Position numbers and translations under genes: made by a program
Notes under the pieces: generated by a model
Seen by the model: the letters and a program-made list of their open reading frames with translations, nothing else
Database searches by the model: none
Told to the model about the DNA's origin: nothing
Source of the DNA: Collybiopsis luxurians FD-317 M1
Lineage: Eukaryota > Basidiomycota > Agaricomycetes > Agaricales > Omphalotaceae
DNA: 32,518 nt
Direction: 5' to 3'
Assembly: GCA_000827265.1 (NCBI GenBank)
Contig: KN834838.1
Location: 1-32,518, forward strand
Shown here: piece by piece, positions 32,074 to 32,518 of the stretch
Layout of the letters: every line of letters starts with the position of its first letter
Position numbering within the stretch: position 1 is the first letter of the stretch

Positions 32074-32518
32074 ATTTAGATTTTCACAGCCGCGAAAGTA
32101 AATGCCTACTTTTTATCAGTGGCACTAGGAATATGAAACATCAAATCTCAGGTTTTGCAGTGAATTTAGCAACAGACACTAAGAAGGAAGAGGTGGACAT
32201 TGGCTTCACCTAGATAGGTGAGTGCTAATTTTTTCCTTGTTGGAAAGCAGTTGCCGGAGTGTATTTATGTATGGAGCATTCATGGTGGCAAGGCTTTAAG
32301 TTGAGAATTATTAGAAGGGGAATTGAGAGTGAGAGGTGCTCTTAAAGGAGGAAGATACTACTTAAATGGGGACAACTTAGATGGCATGTAGTAATAAATT
32401 CCAGATTAGAAAACATGTTTGTGAAATGGAGACAAGTCATGGGTGATATATCAAATGTCACAGAATTAAAGGAGAATGAGAACAGTGTACCAAAAAATGA
32501 CTTTGTCATGTCACAAAG
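32074..32518. other. Unassigned right end
   Basis: This is AT-rich, purine-biased plus-strand sequence with frequent stops in all frames and no match to other parts of the window. I see no gene, repeat or RNA that I can support. Confidence 0.35.

Noticed and set aside
1..32518. tRNA, rRNA, LTR retrotransposon or integrated virus
   Set aside because: I found no tRNA-like cloverleaf boxes, no rRNA sequence, no long terminal repeats and no reverse transcriptase, integrase or capsid motifs in the frames examined.

Overview
The window looks like an accessory, repeat-rich stretch of a basidiomycete (probably Agaricomycete) genome. The evidence is short GT-AG introns of about 46-111 nt throughout, a DUF6533-type membrane protein family, a basidiomycete-style HNH protein, and a P450 whose surviving motifs resemble Agaricomycete P450s. 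I see no rRNA, tRNA, CRISPR or bacterial-type operon. The species and the P450 family number cannot be read from the sequence.

Layout. Most of the window is a segmental duplication of about 6.7-8 kb per copy, present about three and a half times. Each copy holds a plus-strand cytochrome P450, its conserved 3' flank, a convergent minus-strand DUF6533-like gene, and about 2.5-3 kb of conserved intergenic DNA. Copy 1 (312-9852) is permuted: it starts in a P450 3' flank and ends in the first half of the next P450 (P450-A). Copy 2 starts at P450-B (11868), copy 3 at P450-C (about 19870) and copy 4 at P450-D (about 27330), with recognisable homology ending near 31662. All four P450s are dead or truncated, each with its own lesions. 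A, C and D also share the loss of the N-terminal proline-rich hinge, so much of the amplification probably followed the death of the gene.

Two mobile elements sit in the copies. At 5526-9163 is a 3,638-bp Mutator-like element (MULE) with 119-bp terminal inverted repeats, a perfect 9-bp target duplication and a five-exon transposase that reads open for 999 codons. At 18160-18801 is a 642-bp non-autonomous Tc1/mariner-type element on a TA target. Sister copies supply the empty site for each insertion.

Between P450-A and P450-B lies a single-copy, apparently intact minus-strand HNH gene (five exons, 361 codons, 10070-11380). It is the only host gene here that I can model from start to stop. The DUF6533-like gene of copy 1 reads open over its first six exons, but the 3' end is unresolved. 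The right end holds a degenerate 23-bp minisatellite (31799-32073) and unassigned DNA.

How the parts work together: I see no functional pathway. The window reads as a decaying P450/DUF6533 tandem array that has collected transposons. The best candidates for activity are the MULE and the HNH gene. I found no convincing undescribed molecular system.
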